DNA from: Candidatus Heritagella gallinarum | GTDB lineage: Bacteria > Bacillota > Clostridia > Oscillospirales > Acutalibacteraceae | Direction of reading: 5' to 3' | Length of the DNA: 64,000 bases | Assembly (NCBI GenBank): GCA_904394685.1 | Contig: CAJFNK010000039.1 | Location: 1-64,000 of the forward strand | Part shown: positions 1 through 8,797 of the stretch, in pieces | Layout: the number at the start of each line of letters is the position of its first letter | Position numbering within the stretch: the first letter of the stretch is position 1 | Notes under the pieces: model-generated | Databases searched by the model: none | What the model saw: the letters and a program-made list of their open reading frames with translations, nothing else | Told to the model about the DNA's origin: nothing | Translations under genes and position numbers: made by a program

Positions 1-6
1 GCTCCA
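1..6 (+). tRNA. possible 3' end of an upstream tRNA
   Basis: The window opens with GCTCCA, which would fit the last acceptor base, discriminator and encoded CCA of a tRNA cut by the window edge. It sits five bases before tRNA-Cys, as in tandem tRNA arrays. Six bases are too few to be sure. Confidence 0.25.
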
Positions 7-10
7 GTAT

Positions 11-85
11 GGCGACATAGCCAAGTGGTAAGGCATGGGTCTGCAAAACCCTGATTCCCCAGTTCGAATCTGGGTGTCGCCTCCA
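11..85 (+). tRNA. tRNA-Cys (GCA)
   Basis: The acceptor arm GGCGACA (11-17) pairs with TGTCGCC (75-81), followed by discriminator T and an encoded CCA. The anticodon loop contains GCA, and a T-arm with loop TTCGAAT is present. The D-loop is short, as is usual for bacterial tRNA-Cys. It is followed at once by a hairpin terminator, so this is the last gene of its transcript. Confidence 0.97.
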
Positions 86-131
86 AAATCCCGATTGTAT
101 ATGCAAGTGCATGTGCGGTCGGGATTTTTTG
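85..131 (+). terminator. intrinsic terminator after tRNA-Cys
   Basis: A ten-base arm (85-94) pairs perfectly with 119-128, ending in a T-run. The loop is long (about 24 bases). It begins at the CCA end of the tRNA. Confidence 0.85.
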
Positions 132-198
132 TTATATGCAAAAAAGGCGGGAGGGATGGAAATGAAACCGGAACAGTGGGAAAAGTTGTGAAATTCAC

Positions 199-282
199 AA
201 AAATTCTGGCGGAAGGTTTTCAACTTCCAACACTTTATGCTATAATGAAATAAATATAATCTTGACTTGCAGAAATGATGTT
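199..282 (+). repeat. 84-bp promoter repeat, copy 1
   Basis: This stretch matches 1132-1216 with seven substitutions and one single-base indel. It holds a consensus -10 TATAAT (241-246), a weak -35 TTTCAA (218-223, 17-bp spacer) and an imperfect inverted repeat GGAAG/CTTCC (211-228) that overlaps the -35 and could be an operator. It drives the methyltransferase gene at 309. Confidence 0.85.
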
Positions 283-308
283 TTAATGAGAGAACAAGGA
301 GGGGAAAA

Positions 309-1088
309 ATGCGTATTGTACATATTGACGGTGGAAAATTTTTTGACTGGGGAAAAACGTCAGCAGATTACGCTAAGTTTCGGGATATCTATCCTGAAGA
401 ATTTTATCAAAAGATTATTCAGCGTGGATTATGTACATATGGTCAAACTGTGCTTGATGTAGGAACTGGTACGGGTGTTCTTCCCAGAAATCTTTACCGA
501 TATGGTGCGAAATGGGTGGGTACAGATATTTCGGAAAACCAGATTTTTCAAGCAAAGCGGCTCTCCGAAGGAATGAATATTGAGTATCACGCTTTATCTG
601 CTGAAAGTTTGAAATTTCCAGACAACTCTTTCGATGTGATTACAGCATGTCAGTGCTTTTGGTATTTCAATCATGAACAGGTAGCTCCTGACTTTTATCG
701 AATGCTCAAGCCTAATGGACGCTTGCTGTTTTTATATATGTCTTGGTTGCCTTTTGAAGATACCATCGCACAGGCCAGCGAAAAGCTGGTCTTAAAGTAC
801 AATCCGCAATGGAGCGGAAAAGGGGAAACCGTTCATCCGATTCAGATTCCAGATGTATATAATCAGTATTTTGAATTGGTATCACATGAGGAGTACCCGC
901 TTGATATTGTTTTTACCAGAGAAAGCTGGAATGGAAGAATAAAGGCCTGCCGAGGAATTGGCGCATCTCTTTCCGAACCAGAGATTTCCGCTTGGGAGAA
1001 GGAGCATCGGGAATTGCTAGCCAATATTGCTCCGGATTCCTTTACGATTGCCCACTATGGCGCAATCACAGAACTAAAAAAGCGTTGA
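309..1088 (+). CDS. class I SAM-dependent methyltransferase
   Basis: The 259-aa protein has a Rossmann methyltransferase core. Motif I VLDVGTGTG lies near residues 48-56, an acidic end of strand 2 (GTDIS) near 70, and motif IV-like FDVITACQCFWYF near 108-120, followed by the usual post-core MLKPNGRLLF strand. This fits the Methyltransf_11/25 group of small-molecule methyltransferases; the substrate cannot be named. A strong AAGGAGGGG site sits five bases before ATG. The gene is clearly more AT-rich than its neighbours and lies between two near-identical promoter copies, which suggests it was inserted upstream of the hydratase gene. No mobility gene is attached. Confidence 0.85.
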   Translation: MRIVHIDGGKFFDWGKTSADYAKFRDIYPEEFYQKIIQRGLCTYGQTVLDVGTGTGVLPRNLYRYGAKWVGTDISENQIFQAKRLSEGMNIEYHALSAESLKFPDNSFDVITACQCFWYFNHEQVAPDFYRMLKPNGRLLFLYMSWLPFEDTIAQASEKLVLKYNPQWSGKGETVHPIQIPDVYNQYFELVSHEEYPLDIVFTRESWNGRIKACRGIGASLSEPEISAWEKEHRELLANIAPDSFTIAHYGAITELKKR

Positions 1089-1131
1089 AAACAGCCCGTT
1101 CGGTTTATTGCTTTGAAACAGTGCTTTTCTA

Positions 1132-1216
1132 AAAAATTCTGCCGGAAGGTTTTCAACTTCCAACACTTTGTGCTATAATGAAATATATGTGAGCTTGACT
1201 TGCAAAAAATGATGTT
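1132..1216 (+). repeat. 84-bp promoter repeat, copy 2
   Basis: This is the second copy of the promoter repeat, with -10 TATAAT at 1174-1179, weak -35 TTTCAA at 1151-1156 and the same GGAAG/CTTCC inverted repeat. It lies 20 bases before the hydratase start and should drive that gene. The conserved operator-like repeat predicts that both genes respond to the same signal, if it is a protein-binding site. Confidence 0.8.
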
Positions 1217-1236
1217 CAAATATAAGGAGGTTCCCT

Positions 1237-3507
1237 ATGATTTCCTGCACCAAAACCGGTATGTACTATGCCCGTGGACAGTGGGTGGCGGCTGACCATG
1301 ACGCCCCTGCAAAACTGAAGGCTCTGGGATTTGAGGACGCTCAAATTGCAAATGCCAAAACCGGCACGATTGCCTGGGACATTCTGCAATCCCATAATCA
1401 GAGCGGCGACAGCGAACAGCTCAAGCTGAAATTCGACGCAATGGCCAGCCATGATATCACGTTTGTGGGCATTGTCCAAACAGCCAGAGCTTCCGGCCTT
1501 ACAAAATTCCCGATGCCGTATGTTCTCACCAACTGTCATAACAGCCTCTGCGCTGTGGGCGGCACCATCAACGAGGATGACCATCTGTTCGGGTTGTCGG
1601 CTGCCAAGAAATATGGCGGAATCTTTGTGCCCCCCCATATGGCGGTTATCCATCAGTATATGCGTGAAATGCACGCTGGCTGCGGCAAGATGATTCTGGG
1701 TTCCGACAGCCATACCCGTTATGGTGCGCTGGGTACCATGGCCATTGGCGAAGGCGGCGGCGAGCTGGCCAAGCAGCTGCTGGGCAGAACCTATGACGTG
1801 GCTCGTCCCGGTGTGGTGGCCGTGTATCTTACCGGTACGCCTGTTGCCGGCGTTGGCCCGCAGGACGTGGCGCTGGCTATTATCGGCGCTGTGTTCAAGA
1901 ATGGCTATGTGAAAAACAAGGTGATGGAGTTCGTCGGCCCCGGCGTTCACAATCTGGCGCTGGAATATCGCAGCGGCATCGATGTGATGACCACCGAAAC
2001 CACCTGCCTGTCCAGCATCTGGGAAACCGATGACAAGACGCAGCAGTATCTTGCCATTCATGGCCGTGGCGGTGACTATAAAGAGCTGGCTCCCGCTGAG
2101 CTGGCCTATTATGACGGCATGGTGGAAGTCGATCTTTCCAGTATCCGTCCCATGATTGCGCTGCCCATGCACCCCTCTAATGTTTATACCATTGAAGAAT
2201 TGAACGCCAATCTGGAGGACATCTTGCATAAGACCGAGGAAGACTGCAAAGCTCTTATCGGCAATGATAAGGTAAAGCTGTCGCTGGTGGATAAGATCGA
2301 GAACGGCCGCCTGCGTGTGGATCAGGGCGTTATCGCCGGATGTGCCGGCGGCACCTATTCCAATATCTGCGAAGCCGCTCAAATCCTCAAGGGTCACTCT
2401 GCCGGCAATGATGAATATGCTTTGAGCGTATATCCCAGCAGCCAGCCCACTATGATGGCCCTGATGAAGAACGGCGCATTGGCCGACCTGATGGCTTGCG
2501 GCGCTACCATCCGTACCGCTTTCTGCGGCCCCTGCTTCGGCGCTGGCGATGTGCCTGCCAACGGTTCGCTGTCGATTCGTCACACTACCCGGAACTTCCC
2601 CAGCCGGGAAGGCTCCAAGCCCGGAAACGGCCAGATTGCCGGCGTAGCTCTGATGGACGCTCGTTCCATCGCCGCTACCACCCGTATGGGAGGCATCCTG
2701 ACTCCAGCAACCGATATCGATTATACCCCTCATATTCCGGAATATGAGTTTGATAATTCCAGCTATCGCAGCCGCATCTATGCCGGTTATGGCAAGGGCG
2801 ACTTCGACGAGATTCTCCGCCTTGGACCCAACATCAAGGATTGGCCCGCTATTCAGCCGCTTCCGGAGAACCTGCTGCTCAAGGTTACCAGCTATATCAC
2901 CGACCCAGTTACTACCACCGATGAGCTGATTCCCAGCGGCGAAACCAGCTCCTTCCGCTCCAACCCGCTGGGGCTGGCAGAGTTCACCCTGAGCCGAAAA
3001 GACCCCGCCTATGTGGGACGTGCCAAAGAGGTACAGGCTGAGGAGAAAGCTCGTGCAGCTGGCGAGTATGACGCCGCTCTGCTGGAAAAGGTGCAGAAGG
3101 TTCCCGGCTGTGAGAATGTTGACTGGAACCATATCGGTATTGCTTCCACGATTTATGCGGTGAAACCCGGCGATGGTTCTGCCCGTGAGCAGGCCGCCAG
3201 CTGTCAGCGTGTGCTGGGCGCAGGCGCCAACATTGCTGTAGAGTATGCAACCAAGCGCTATCGTTCCAACCTCATCAACTGGGGCATGCTGCCCTTCCAG
3301 TTTGAGGGCGAAACTCCCTTTAAGCTAGGCGATTATATTCTGGTTCCCAATGCCCGTGCAATTTTGGAAAAGGGCGATATTGCTTCCATTCCCGCCTATG
3401 TGCTGGGCGACGAAGCAAAGGAATTTACCTTGTCCATCGCCGCCCTCACCAACGACGAGCGTCAGATTCTGCTGGACGGCTGCCTGATTAATTACTATAA
3501 GCGCTGA
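1237..3507 (+). CDS. aconitase-family hydratase (YbhJ-like)
   Basis: The 756-aa protein has full aconitase architecture: three N-terminal domains carrying the 4Fe-4S site, then a C-terminal swivel domain. The likely cluster ligands are Cys369 (in [11 protein letters not shown]) and Cys430/Cys433 (in FCGPCFG), spaced like the three cysteines of aconitase. [11 protein letters not shown] near 158-168 matches the family substrate-loop motif. Length and divergent motifs look closer to the YbhJ-type putative hydratases than to AcnA or AcnB, so the substrate may be citrate/isocitrate or another hydroxy-acid. A good site (TAAGGAGG) precedes ATG. No citrate synthase or isocitrate dehydrogenase gene is nearby. 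Confidence 0.85.
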   Translation: MISCTKTGMYYARGQWVAADHDAPAKLKALGFEDAQIANAKTGTIAWDILQSHNQSGDSEQLKLKFDAMASHDITFVGIVQTARASGLTKFPMPYVLTNCHNSLCAVGGTINEDDHLFGLSAAKKYGGIFVPPHMAVIHQYMREMHAGCGKMILGSDSHTRYGALGTMAIGEGGGELAKQLLGRTYDVARPGVVAVYLTGTPVAGVGPQDVALAIIGAVFKNGYVKNKVMEFVGPGVHNLALEYRSGIDVMTTETTCLSSIWETDDKTQQYLAIHGRGGDYKELAPAELAYYDGMVEVDLSSIRPMIALPMHPSNVYTIEELNANLEDILHKTEEDCKALIGNDKVKLSLVDKIENGRLRVDQGVIAGCAGGTYSNICEAAQILKGHSAGNDEYALSVYPSSQPTMMALMKNGALADLMACGATIRTAFCGPCFGAGDVPANGSLSIRHTTRNFPSREGSKPGNGQIAGVALMDARSIAATTRMGGILTPATDIDYTPHIPEYEFDNSSYRSRIYAGYGKGDFDEILRLGPNIKDWPAIQPLPENLLLKVTSYITDPVTTTDELIPSGETSSFRSNPLGLAEFTLSRKDPAYVGRAKEVQAEEKARAAGEYDAALLEKVQKVPGCENVDWNHIGIASTIYAVKPGDGSAREQAASCQRVLGAGANIAVEYATKRYRSNLINWGMLPFQFEGETPFKLGDYILVPNARAILEKGDIASIPAYVLGDEAKEFTLSIAALTNDERQILLDGCLINYYKR

Positions 3508-3554
3508 TGGGCATACGATGCTCGATTGCCTGATTTCAAAAGGAGTGTGGTTTT

Positions 3555-3968
3555 GTGAAAGCCAGAATCCGACCGGAAAAAGAAGTATTTCTTCTCTATC
3601 ATTTGGGAGAAGATACAGAAAAAGGAAAGCAGCTGCGAAAAGTGCTGCTCCCACTGGGAATTGAACTGGTAGATGTTTCCGACCAGATGCTTTTGGAGAC
3701 AGTGGCCTTTTGCGCTCATATGGATGGCGCTGCTTCTACCGGAAACGTGTATGCCGGCGAGCCGCTTCCTTATGAATTGATGGTGATGAAAGGCGTTACC
3801 CGTGCCCATCTGAATCAGATTCTCGATCTGCTGTCAAAAGCGGGAGTGAAGCGAGTTGAGCGCAAGGCGGTTGTCACAGAAACAAACCGAAGCTGGACGT
3901 TTTTGAAACTGTATCAGGAGGTTTGTCGTGAGCACGACATGATGACAGGGCAGACACCGACAAACTAG
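3555..3968 (+). CDS. DUF3783 domain protein
   Basis: The 137-aa soluble protein starts at GTG after AAAGGAGTG. A first half resembling a small alpha/beta response-like fold is followed by the family hallmark PYELMVMKGVTRAHLNQILDL (about residues 73-93). The family has no known function. It lies 47 bases after the hydratase gene and may be cotranscribed. Its TAG stop is formed at the left edge of the palindromic element 3966-4104, so the C-terminus may have been shortened by that insertion. Confidence 0.75.
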   Translation: MKARIRPEKEVFLLYHLGEDTEKGKQLRKVLLPLGIELVDVSDQMLLETVAFCAHMDGAASTGNVYAGEPLPYELMVMKGVTRAHLNQILDLLSKAGVKRVERKAVVTETNRSWTFLKLYQEVCREHDMMTGQTPTN

Positions 3969-4104
3969 GGGCTATCTGAAAAGTCGAAATTATCGTCTTT
4001 TCCTACAATCAATGCCAGCTACTGCGTTAAAAAACGTTTTTGCCTTGTATCTGTCTATTGCTTGTGGAAAATCCTTCAATTTCTTAGTTTTCAGAAACGC
4101 CCTA
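3966..4104. mobile_element. 139-bp palindromic MITE-like element
   Basis: The ends are inverted copies: 3966-3982 and 4088-4104 match at 14 of 17 positions, and both are bounded by TA. Pairing continues inwards (3986-4003 with the region near 4070-4087, 13 of 18) and on to the centre at about 4030-4040, so the whole element can fold as one long imperfect hairpin. There is no coding capacity. This fits a non-autonomous element moved by a transposase with TA target duplication, or a structured RNA. Confidence 0.6.
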
Positions 4105-4118
4105 AAAAAATTACCGAG

Positions 4119-4155
4119 AGAGCTGTGGAATGATTTCCATGGCTCTTTTGTTTTG
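4119..4155 (+). terminator. intrinsic terminator
   Basis: A 12-bp stem (4119-4130 with 4135-4146, two G-U pairs), a four-base loop and then TTTTGTTTT. It probably ends the methyltransferase/hydratase/DUF3783 transcript and lies just downstream of the palindromic element. Confidence 0.8.
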
Positions 4156-4233
4156 CCTTTTCCGGGTGGCCAGGCATAGAGCCAAAAGCGGTAGAATATA
4201 TGTGGAATGACAGGGAAGAAGGGAGTGAAGGCT

Positions 4234-5055
4234 GTGTTTGCGGTCATTAAGAGAAAACAGTTGGTAACGGGAATGGGAATCTTTCTGGTGTTAGCCGGAG
4301 TTTTGGCGTCGGTGCTGATTCGCTGGTCAGAGGGAGCAGCAAAGACTGCTTCGGCAGATACCAACTGGGGTCTTAGCTTTCAGCAGGAAGGAAAAACGCC
4401 GGTAGGCAATGCCAGTTCAGAGTTTTTGGAGCAGTATAACGCCTGTTATGCCGGTTCACCGGAGAAAAAGGTGATCTATCTGACTTTTGACGCCGGATAT
4501 GAAAACGGATATACTCCGGCGATTCTGGACGCTTTGAAAAAACATTCGGTGAAGGCGACCTTTTTTGTGGTGGGCAACTATATTGAAACCAGCCCTGATT
4601 TGGTAAAGCGGATGGTAAAAGAGGGCCATCTGGTGGGGAATCATACCTATCATCACCCGGATATGTCCTCTATTTCTGAAAAAGCGGCGTTTCAAAAGGA
4701 ATTAACACAGCTGGAAGATCTCTATTATCAGACAACTGGTGAAAAAATGCAGAAGTATTATCGTCCGCCACAGGGCAAATACAGCGAGAGCAATTTGCGT
4801 CAGGCGCAGGAGCTGGGATACCGTACCGTTTTTTGGAGCTTGGCCTATGTAGACTGGTATCAGGATCAGCAGCCCAGTCACGAGGAGGCATTTTCCAAGC
4901 TCACTGGGCGAATCCATCCCGGTGCGGTTGTGCTGCTGCACAGCACCTCTAAAACCAATGCCGAAATTCTGGATGAACTGCTTACCCGATGGGAAAATGC
5001 GGGGTATACCTTTGGGACATTGCCGGAGCTGTTTGAGAATGATAGGAAATCGTGA
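4234..5055 (+). CDS. pdaA: polysaccharide deacetylase, PdaA-like (delta-lactam type)
   Basis: NodB-type deacetylase predicted to remove acetyl groups from N-acetylmuramic acid so that muramic delta-lactam can form in spore cortex. An N-terminal signal-anchor (about residues 7-27) places it outside the membrane. Motifs seen are YLTFDAGYENGY (catalytic Asp), HTYHHPD (metal His pair), RPPQGKYS and a late HPGAVVLLHS. The linker before the domain (WGLSFQQEGKTPVGN) is typical of PdaA. The second acidic or Asn residue of motif 1 is Ala here. Start GTG 4234 was chosen for GGGAG eight bases upstream; ATG 4207 in frame is the alternative. Confidence 0.87.
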   Translation: MFAVIKRKQLVTGMGIFLVLAGVLASVLIRWSEGAAKTASADTNWGLSFQQEGKTPVGNASSEFLEQYNACYAGSPEKKVIYLTFDAGYENGYTPAILDALKKHSVKATFFVVGNYIETSPDLVKRMVKEGHLVGNHTYHHPDMSSISEKAAFQKELTQLEDLYYQTTGEKMQKYYRPPQGKYSESNLRQAQELGYRTVFWSLAYVDWYQDQQPSHEEAFSKLTGRIHPGAVVLLHSTSKTNAEILDELLTRWENAGYTFGTLPELFENDRKS

Positions 5056-5166
5056 TTGAATTTGTAAAAAAAGAGATAATTCTGATATAGAAATATAGAA
5101 TCAGCTGATTCGGATATACTAAAAAAGATTATAAAAATCAGGATGTAAAATGGAGGAACTAGCAAT

Positions 5167-5661
5167 ATGGAATCAATCGTACAGGGAATGGTAGAGAGCT
5201 TGAAACAGGCAATTCCCCCGGAATTGACAATCGCTATTATTTCGCTGCTGCCGATTTTGGAGCTTCGTGGCGGTATGCTGGCGGCTACTCTGTTGGGAGT
5301 GGATATGTGGCGTGCGTTTTTTATCTGCGGTATCTGCACCATGATTCCCATTCCTTTTATTTTACTGTTTATTAATCGGATTTTTGACTGGATGCGAAAT
5401 ACCCGCTTTGTCAAGCTGGTCAATAAGCTCGAAGAAAAAGCAGAGAAAAAGTCTGCCAAAATTAATCAGTATAAAACCATTGGCCTGTTTGTTTTTGTGG
5501 CGATTCCTCTGCCGGGAACAGGGGCCTGGACAGGTGCGCTGGCGGCGGCGCTGATGCGGATGCCTTTCCGGTATGCAATTCTTTCCATCGGCCTGGGAAC
5601 ACTTGGCGCTGATATCATCATGGCGCTGGTTTCCTACGGCCTGCTGGGCGGCTTGCTGTAA
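5167..5661 (+). CDS. small multidrug-export family membrane protein (COG2426)
   Basis: This 164-aa integral membrane protein carries the LPILELRGG motif near residue 27 and the PLPGTGAWTGALAA motif near 116, both diagnostic of the Sm_multidrug_ex family. About four to five hydrophobic segments are visible, with a basic loop at 74-100. Despite the family name, export activity is poorly established; it is related to DedA-like membrane proteins. TGGAGGA precedes ATG. It ends ten bases before the next gene, so the two are cotranscribed. Confidence 0.8.
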   Translation: MESIVQGMVESLKQAIPPELTIAIISLLPILELRGGMLAATLLGVDMWRAFFICGICTMIPIPFILLFINRIFDWMRNTRFVKLVNKLEEKAEKKSAKINQYKTIGLFVFVAIPLPGTGAWTGALAAALMRMPFRYAILSIGLGTLGADIIMALVSYGLLGGLL

Positions 5662-5671
5662 GGGGACGTTT

Positions 5672-6997
5672 ATGCAGAATCATTATGAAATCATCGTGGT
5701 CGGGGCGGGCGCTTCGGGTCTGATGGCCGCCCTTACAGCGGCACAGGAACAGAAAAAAGCACACCGTCCTGTTTCCGTTGCGCTTCTCGAAGCTGCTGCA
5801 AAGCCGGGGAGAAAGCTGCTTGCTACCGGAAACGGGCGGTGTAATCTTACGAATATGAATCTGGAAAACGCCCGGTTTCACGGGGATGTCCAGCTGGCGG
5901 AGGCTGTTTTGGGCAAGTATTCGCCCCAGGCAGTGATCCGCCGCTTTATGTCTTTGGGGCTGCTTTGCAGAGAAGAAGAACAGGGGCGTGTATATCCCAA
6001 CAGTGGGCAGGCGGCGTCGGTGCTTTCGGTGCTGTTGTCCCATTTGGAGGAGCTGGGTGTTCCGATTCTGTGTGGACAAAAGGTCGAGCGGATTCAACAG
6101 GAATCGAGCCACTTTTTCTTGAAAACAGCAGAGGGAATCGGTTTTGCCGCACAAAAAGTGATTTTGGCCGTGAGCGGAAAGGCGGCTCCCCAGCTTGGCT
6201 CAGACGGGAGCGGGCTGCGTCTGGCAGGCGAACTGGGACACAGCCATACCCCCTGTTGGGAGGCGCTGGTGCCGGTGATTTGTCAAAGCAGCGATTTGAA
6301 AGCCATGCAGGGGATGCGGTGTCGGGGCAAGGTTTCGCTGTTGGGTGACGGTGTGGTATTGGGAGAAGAAACCGGAGAAATCCAGTTTACCGACTATGGC
6401 CTTTCGGGAATCTGTGTGTTTCAGCTTTCCCGCATGGCGAGTGAGTGGGTGCAGCAAAAAACGGTTTTGGGAAAACGGACAGGCTCCCTTGTGTTTTCGC
6501 TGGACCTTTTGCCGGATGTTTCGCAGGAAGAACTCCAGGCAATGCTGCAATACCGCAAGCGGATTCTGCCGGGGTCTCCGGCAACAGAAGCCGTAAGCGG
6601 AATTTTGAATTTGCGTGTGGGAGAACGTCTGGTGCGGCAGGTGTTGAAAGATACCGGCAAAACAATGGCGGAATTGTCTTCCCACGAACTCGAAAAAATC
6701 GCCTATGGGGTCAAAAACGCCTGTTTCCCGGTAAAGGGAGTACAGGATTGGAGCCGGGCGCAGGTGACAGCAGGCGGCATCCCGCTTCGTGAGGTGTTCC
6801 CGGATACGCTGGAATCAAGATGCACCAGAGGGCTGTATCTCTGTGGCGAATTACTCAATGTGGATGGGGATTGCGGCGGCTATAATCTCCATTGGGCATG
6901 GGCCAGCGGGATGGCAGCGGGAAAAGCTGCGGCTGGGTCATTCCCCAAAAAACAGGGTCAAAAAGCAAGGAGGAAACCACATGCTGCGAATCGCTGA
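5672..6997 (+). CDS. HI0933-family NAD(P)/FAD-dependent oxidoreductase (BaiN/YhiN-like)
   Basis: The 441-aa flavoprotein opens with the dinucleotide motif VVGAGASGLMAA and carries the family signature KPGRKLLATGNGRCNLTN near residues 45-62. A second FAD motif, YLCGELLNVDGDCGGYNLHWAWASG, lies near the C-terminus. Family members include BaiN, a flavoprotein implicated in reducing bile-acid-type substrates, but most have no assigned substrate. Start ATG 5672 follows AAGGGGA and the preceding stop. The last 17 bases overlap the next gene, so translation is probably coupled. Confidence 0.85.
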   Translation: MQNHYEIIVVGAGASGLMAALTAAQEQKKAHRPVSVALLEAAAKPGRKLLATGNGRCNLTNMNLENARFHGDVQLAEAVLGKYSPQAVIRRFMSLGLLCREEEQGRVYPNSGQAASVLSVLLSHLEELGVPILCGQKVERIQQESSHFFLKTAEGIGFAAQKVILAVSGKAAPQLGSDGSGLRLAGELGHSHTPCWEALVPVICQSSDLKAMQGMRCRGKVSLLGDGVVLGEETGEIQFTDYGLSGICVFQLSRMASEWVQQKTVLGKRTGSLVFSLDLLPDVSQEELQAMLQYRKRILPGSPATEAVSGILNLRVGERLVRQVLKDTGKTMAELSSHELEKIAYGVKNACFPVKGVQDWSRAQVTAGGIPLREVFPDTLESRCTRGLYLCGELLNVDGDCGGYNLHWAWASGMAAGKAAAGSFPKKQGQKARRKPHAANR

Positions 6998-8585
6998 ACT
7001 ATCCATGCCTCTTTCGTTTACCGGCGAGGATTTGCGCCGTCAGGCGGCTGCAAGGCTCAAGGTGCCGGAGCGAGCTTTGGGAAATGTATCCCTCTATCGA
7101 AAATCGGTGGATGCCCGCAAGAAAAATGCCGTCCGTTTTATCTGCACGGTTGAGGTGGAAGTGGACGGGGAAGAACGGCTGCTTTCCCGCCTGCGTGATC
7201 ATAAAATCCAAAAGGCAGAACCCTATACCTATCACCTTCCGGTGTCCAAGCCCTTACAGCAACGCCCGGTGGTGGCAGGGTTTGGCCCGGCGGGGCTGTT
7301 TGCGGCGCTGATTCTGGCACAGGCCGGACAGCGTCCCATTGTCTTGGAGCGGGGCGCACCGGTGGAGGAACGAAGCCGGGTTGTGGAGCATTTTTGGAAC
7401 ACCGGGGAGCTGAACCCGGAAAGCAATGTCCAGTTTGGAGAAGGGGGAGCCGGTACCTTTTCGGACGGAAAGCTGAACACCGGCACCAAAGACCCCCGTG
7501 CCCGGAAAGTACTGGAGGAGTTTGTGCAGGCAGGAGCGCCAGAGCAGATTCTGACAGACGCCAAGCCGCATATCGGCACCGACCGCCTGCCAGGTGCGGT
7601 TCGCACCATTCGGGAAACCATTCTTTCACTGGGGGGAGAGGTGTGGTTCCACACCACACTCACCGGTCTGAAAATACACGATGGACAGATAACCGGTGTG
7701 AAATACCAAAAACAAACCGGGGAAACCGGCGAGCTGGAAACCCGTCATTTGATTTTGGCGGTTGGGCACAGCGCCCGTGATACCTTTTCAATGCTGTATG
7801 ATGCGGGGCTGGTGATGGAAGCCAAGTCGTTTTCGGTAGGAGCGAGAATCGAGCATCCACAATCATTGATTGATAAGGCACAGTATGGAACGGCGGCCGG
7901 TCACCCCGCCTTGGGAGCGGCGGACTACAAGCTGGCGGTTCATCTGCCAGACGGTGGCGCTGCGGCAGGCCGGGGCGTGTATACCTTCTGCATGTGTCCC
8001 GGCGGGTTTGTAGTGGCGGCTGCTTCGGAAGAAGGCCGGGTGGTGACAAACGGCATGAGCTGTTTTGCCCGTGATGGTCAAAACGCCAATGCTGCGTTGC
8101 TGGTAGGGGTTTCTCCGGAAGACTACGGCAGCGACCATCCGCTTGCGGGAATCGAGTTTCAGCGGCGGTTGGAAGAAGCAGCGTTTCGTGCCGGGGGCGG
8201 CGGGTATCGTGCTCCGGCACAGCGGGTGGAAGATTTTCTCCTAAAGCGTGCCAGCACCCGACTGGGCGAGGTGACGCCAACCTATCGCCCAGGGGTTACG
8301 CCCACCAATCTGGACGCCTGCTTGCCCGAATTTGTGGCAGAGGGGATGCGTCAGGGGATTCGGCTGATGGACCGCCGTCTGCATGGCTTTGCCTATGGCG
8401 ATGCGCTGCTTACCGGAACCGAAACCCGGAGTTCTTCGCCGGTTCGGATTTTACGCAACGAGAATTGCCAGTCGCCGGTGGTAAAGGGCTTTTATCCCTG
8501 TGGCGAAGGGGCTGGATATGCCGGCGGGATTATATCGGCAGCGGTGGATGGAATCCGTTGTGCGGAGAAAATTTTGCAGGAGTGA
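6981..8585 (+). CDS. FAD-dependent dehydrogenase (COG2509)
   Basis: The 534-aa protein has an N-terminal domain of about 90 residues with RNA-binding-like alpha/beta character, then VVAGFGPAGLFAAL (FAD motif near 94-107), NVQFGEGGAGTFSDGKLNTG (near 145-164) and a C-terminal YPCGEGAGYAGGIISAAVDG. That layout is typical of COG2509 dehydrogenases, whose physiological substrate is unknown. ATG 6981 follows AAGGAGG and lies inside the end of the previous gene. Two unlike flavoproteins in tandem after a membrane protein suggest a shared redox task. A strong terminator follows. Confidence 0.83.
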   Translation: MLRIAELSMPLSFTGEDLRRQAAARLKVPERALGNVSLYRKSVDARKKNAVRFICTVEVEVDGEERLLSRLRDHKIQKAEPYTYHLPVSKPLQQRPVVAGFGPAGLFAALILAQAGQRPIVLERGAPVEERSRVVEHFWNTGELNPESNVQFGEGGAGTFSDGKLNTGTKDPRARKVLEEFVQAGAPEQILTDAKPHIGTDRLPGAVRTIRETILSLGGEVWFHTTLTGLKIHDGQITGVKYQKQTGETGELETRHLILAVGHSARDTFSMLYDAGLVMEAKSFSVGARIEHPQSLIDKAQYGTAAGHPALGAADYKLAVHLPDGGAAAGRGVYTFCMCPGGFVVAAASEEGRVVTNGMSCFARDGQNANAALLVGVSPEDYGSDHPLAGIEFQRRLEEAAFRAGGGGYRAPAQRVEDFLLKRASTRLGEVTPTYRPGVTPTNLDACLPEFVAEGMRQGIRLMDRRLHGFAYGDALLTGTETRSSSPVRILRNENCQSPVVKGFYPCGEGAGYAGGIISAAVDGIRCAEKILQE

Positions 8586-8632
8586 AACGTTTTTTTGCAC
8601 GGTGATTTCAAAAATTCCTGTATTAAAGAATG

Positions 8633-8671
8633 AAAACGCTTTGAAGCAGTTTGCCTGCTTCAAAGCGTTTT
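8633..8671 (+). terminator. strong intrinsic terminator
   Basis: A perfect 17-bp stem (8633-8649 with 8655-8671) with a five-base loop, flanked by A-run and T-run. It closes the flavoprotein operon and can act in both directions. Confidence 0.9.
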
Positions 8672-8797
8672 GCAATAGCAGACGTTTTATCATTCTAAAT
8701 CAGAAATATAAGTAACGTGCTTTCAGATATACTTAAACAATCAGAAACGTATCAAAACGGATTGTGATAATCACCGCCATGAAAGGATGGTTCCGGG

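Noticed and set aside
1216..3132. 638-codon minus-strand frame opposite the hydratase
   Set aside because: Antisense to an intact aconitase-family gene, low-complexity Gly/His composition, no ribosome site.
5056..5166. Promoter before the COG2426 gene
   Set aside because: TATACT-like boxes exist in this AT-rich gap but none has a matching -35 at proper spacing.
8672..8797. Promoter or operator before addB
   Set aside because: A TATACT and a short GTGAT/ATCAC palindrome are present, but no convincing -35 or known operator could be assigned.
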